In this document: in pieces, positions 4,138 through 5,671 of the stretch
How positions within the stretch are numbered: position 1 is the first letter of the stretch
Layout: every line of letters begins with the position of its first letter
From: Flavobacteriales bacterium
Lineage (GTDB): Bacteria; Bacteroidota; Bacteroidia; Flavobacteriales; BACL11
NCBI GenBank assembly: GCA_018695965.1
Contig: JABHQB010000127.1
Location: forward strand, 1-5,671
Length of the DNA stretch: 5,671 nt
Direction: 5' to 3'
The notes under the pieces: model-generated
The model's input: only the letters and a program-made list of their open reading frames with translations
Told to the model about the DNA's origin: nothing
Databases searched by the model: none
Made by a program: the position numbers and the translations under genes

Positions 4138-5671
4138 TTGAAGAATCTTTTCCATCTGAACAAATACCTTTTTAAGTATAAAACACTTCTTATAATTGGA
4201 TCGATATTTATTCTGATTTCAACTATTTTCGCTCTTTATCCGGCAGAATTTGTAAGGCATTCATTCGATAATATACAAGATAATTTATCCAACCCTACCA
4301 TTAGAAACTCTATTCATACAACTTTATTAAAATACGGAGGACTCATAGTACTTTTTGCGGTAATGAAAGGAATATTTATGTTCTTCATGAGACAAACTAT
4401 AATTGTAATGAGTAGAAGAATTGAGTTTGATTTGAAAAACGAAATCTACAGAAAATACCAGGATCTTAGTTTGTCTTTTTACAAGAAGAACAACACTGGT
4501 GATTTGATGAATAGAATAACGGAAGATGTTAACAGAGTAAGAATGTATTTAGGTCCTGCAATGATGTATGCTATTAATATGTTCTTTCTATTCTCTTTAG
4601 TTATTTGGAAGATGTTTAGCATCAATACTACTCTTACTTTATATGTTTTAATTCCTTTTCCGGTATTAGCTTTTGCGGTTTATTATGTAAGTAATCAAAT
4701 AAATAGAAAAAGTGAAGTAGTACAAAGCAAACTTTCTGATTTAACATCAATTTCTCAGGAGACTTTTAGTGCTATAAACGTTATTAAAATTTTCAGGAAT
4801 GAAGAAAATTCCTTTAAATATTTTTATTCAGAATGTAAAAACTACACTAAAAAACAACTACAGCTTGTTTCGGTAGAAGCTTGGTTTTTCCCTCTAATCA
4901 TTTTACTTATCGGGATTAGCACTATTACTACAATATACATAGGAGGATTAGAAAGTTTTAAAGAAGATGGTATAACAACCGGAAATATTGCGGAATTTAT
5001 TATTTATGTAAATATGCTAACCTGGCCAGTAGCGTCAGTTGGTTGGGTAACTTCCTTAGTACAAAGAGCGGAAGCTTCTATGGAACGAATAAATGAATTT
5101 TTAGACACTAAATCTGAAATTGTTAACCCTACTAATGAAAGAACAGATATCATTGGAGATATACAGTTTAAAAATATTAGTTTCACCTATCCTGATACTG
5201 GAATCCAGGCACTGAAAAACATAAATTTTACATTGAAAGAAAATGAAACTTTAGGAATTTTCGGGAAAACTGGGAGTGGAAAATCTACCATTGCAAATCT
5301 GATGTGCAGATTGTATGATTCTTCTGAAGGAGATATAAGCTTTGGAGAACAGGATATAAGAAAACTGAACCTATCTGATTTAAGACAAAATATTGGTTAT
5401 GTTCCACAAGATGGATTTTTGTTCTCAGGAACTGTAAATGAGAACATTAGTTTTGGAAAAGATGAGTTTACAGAAGAAGAAATAAAACAAGCTGCTAGAA
5501 TTGCTGAAATAGAGGACGAAATAGAAAATTTTTCAAAGAAATATAAAACTATTATTGGAGAAAGAGGAGTTCAACTTTCTGGAGGACAAAGACAAAGAAT
5601 TTCTATTGCTCGAGCTATTTTCATAAACCCTGCTATCTTTATTTTTGATGACAGTCTCTCTGCGATTGACG
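4138..5671 (+). CDS. ABC exporter half-transporter (fused membrane and ATPase domains), 3' end outside window
   Basis: A continuous frame encodes 511 residues and runs off the right edge; family members are about 580-600 long. Residues 1-310 form a type IV exporter membrane domain with six helices (about 16-36, 66-86, 141-160, 166-185, 250-270, 284-306) and the coupling-helix region SFYKKNNTGDLMNRITEDV at 113-131. The ATPase domain starts near 340: Walker A GKTGSGKST 376-384, Q-loop Q424, signature LSGGQ 480-484, Walker B IFIFDD 500-505, D-loop SAID 508-511. The Walker B catalytic Glu is Asp (D505), as in MdlA/BmrC/TM287-type subunits that carry the degenerate site of heterodimeric exporters. 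The H-loop is beyond the edge. It probably exports a lipid, peptide or drug; substrate unknown. No in-frame ATG exists until residue 76, inside the second helix, so TTG is chosen: it yields MKNLFHLNKYLFKYK, matching the usual N terminus of flavobacterial homologues. It is divergent from the dehydrogenase operon. Confidence 0.88.
   Translation, partial: MKNLFHLNKYLFKYKTLLIIGSIFILISTIFALYPAEFVRHSFDNIQDNLSNPTIRNSIHTTLLKYGGLIVLFAVMKGIFMFFMRQTIIVMSRRIEFDLKNEIYRKYQDLSLSFYKKNNTGDLMNRITEDVNRVRMYLGPAMMYAINMFFLFSLVIWKMFSINTTLTLYVLIPFPVLAFAVYYVSNQINRKSEVVQSKLSDLTSISQETFSAINVIKIFRNEENSFKYFYSECKNYTKKQLQLVSVEAWFFPLIILLIGISTITTIYIGGLESFKEDGITTGNIAEFIIYVNMLTWPVASVGWVTSLVQRAEASMERINEFLDTKSEIVNPTNERTDIIGDIQFKNISFTYPDTGIQALKNINFTLKENETLGIFGKTGSGKSTIANLMCRLYDSSEGDISFGEQDIRKLNLSDLRQNIGYVPQDGFLFSGTVNENISFGKDEFTEEEIKQAARIAEIEDEIENFSKKYKTIIGERGVQLSGGQRQRISIARAIFINPAIFIFDDSLSAID

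Noticed and set aside
5004..5186. Minus-strand open frame of 60 codons inside the ABC exporter gene
   Set aside because: Antisense to a continuous, motif-bearing exporter frame; no promoter or family resemblance.
1..5671. Search for tRNA/rRNA genes, CRISPR repeats, insertion-sequence ends, toxin-antitoxin or defence genes
   Set aside because: Nearly all bases are taken up by recognised core genes; no direct repeats, transposase motifs or RNA-gene-like GC-rich structured stretches were seen by eye.

Overview
The window looks like a low-G+C chromosomal segment of a Bacteroidota bacterium, most likely a member of Flavobacteriia/Flavobacteriales. Four things point there: strong A/T bias with AGA, AAA and TTA codons; near-absence of Shine-Dalgarno sequences before the starts; promoter-like TAnnTTTG boxes; and gene families and gene order typical of that group (a rhomboid protease with a basic cytoplasmic tail followed by a membrane-anchored endonuclease/exonuclease/phosphatase protein, a roughly 310-residue NusB, a DUF1573 lipoprotein next to yajC, and a Glu/Leu/Phe/Val dehydrogenase). 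Genus cannot be told from this stretch.

Layout. Positions 1-1317 are two plus-strand genes sharing one base (TAATG): the 3' end of a rhomboid protease cut by the window edge, then a complete membrane-anchored EEP-family phosphoesterase. They meet, tail to tail with a 4-base overlap, a compact minus-strand operon at 1314-4015. Its transcription order is leucine-type amino-acid dehydrogenase, nusB, DUF1573 lipoprotein, yajC, with gaps of only 3, 2 and 6 bases. A 122-base divergent intergenic region (4016-4137) holds a good Bacteroidota-type promoter for the operon, a weaker overlapping one facing the other way, and a perfect palindrome near the predicted operon transcription start. From 4138 to the right edge runs a plus-strand ABC exporter half-transporter (membrane domain then ATPase domain), cut off just after Walker B. 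It has no ATG at the expected start, and a TTG is the best candidate.

How the genes fit together. The minus operon joins branched-chain amino-acid catabolism (dehydrogenase) with rRNA transcription antitermination (NusB) and envelope/secretion functions (DUF1573 lipoprotein, YajC). The very tight spacing suggests co-transcription and translational coupling. The plus-strand genes at each side are separate units: a membrane proteolysis/phosphoesterase pair on the left and an exporter on the right.

I see no mobile element, CRISPR array, RNA gene, phage gene or defence system. This is an ordinary core-genome region. The points worth a second look are local: the start region of the ABC gene, the Asp-for-Glu change in its Walker B motif, the divergent promoter with its palindrome, and the overlapping convergent gene ends.
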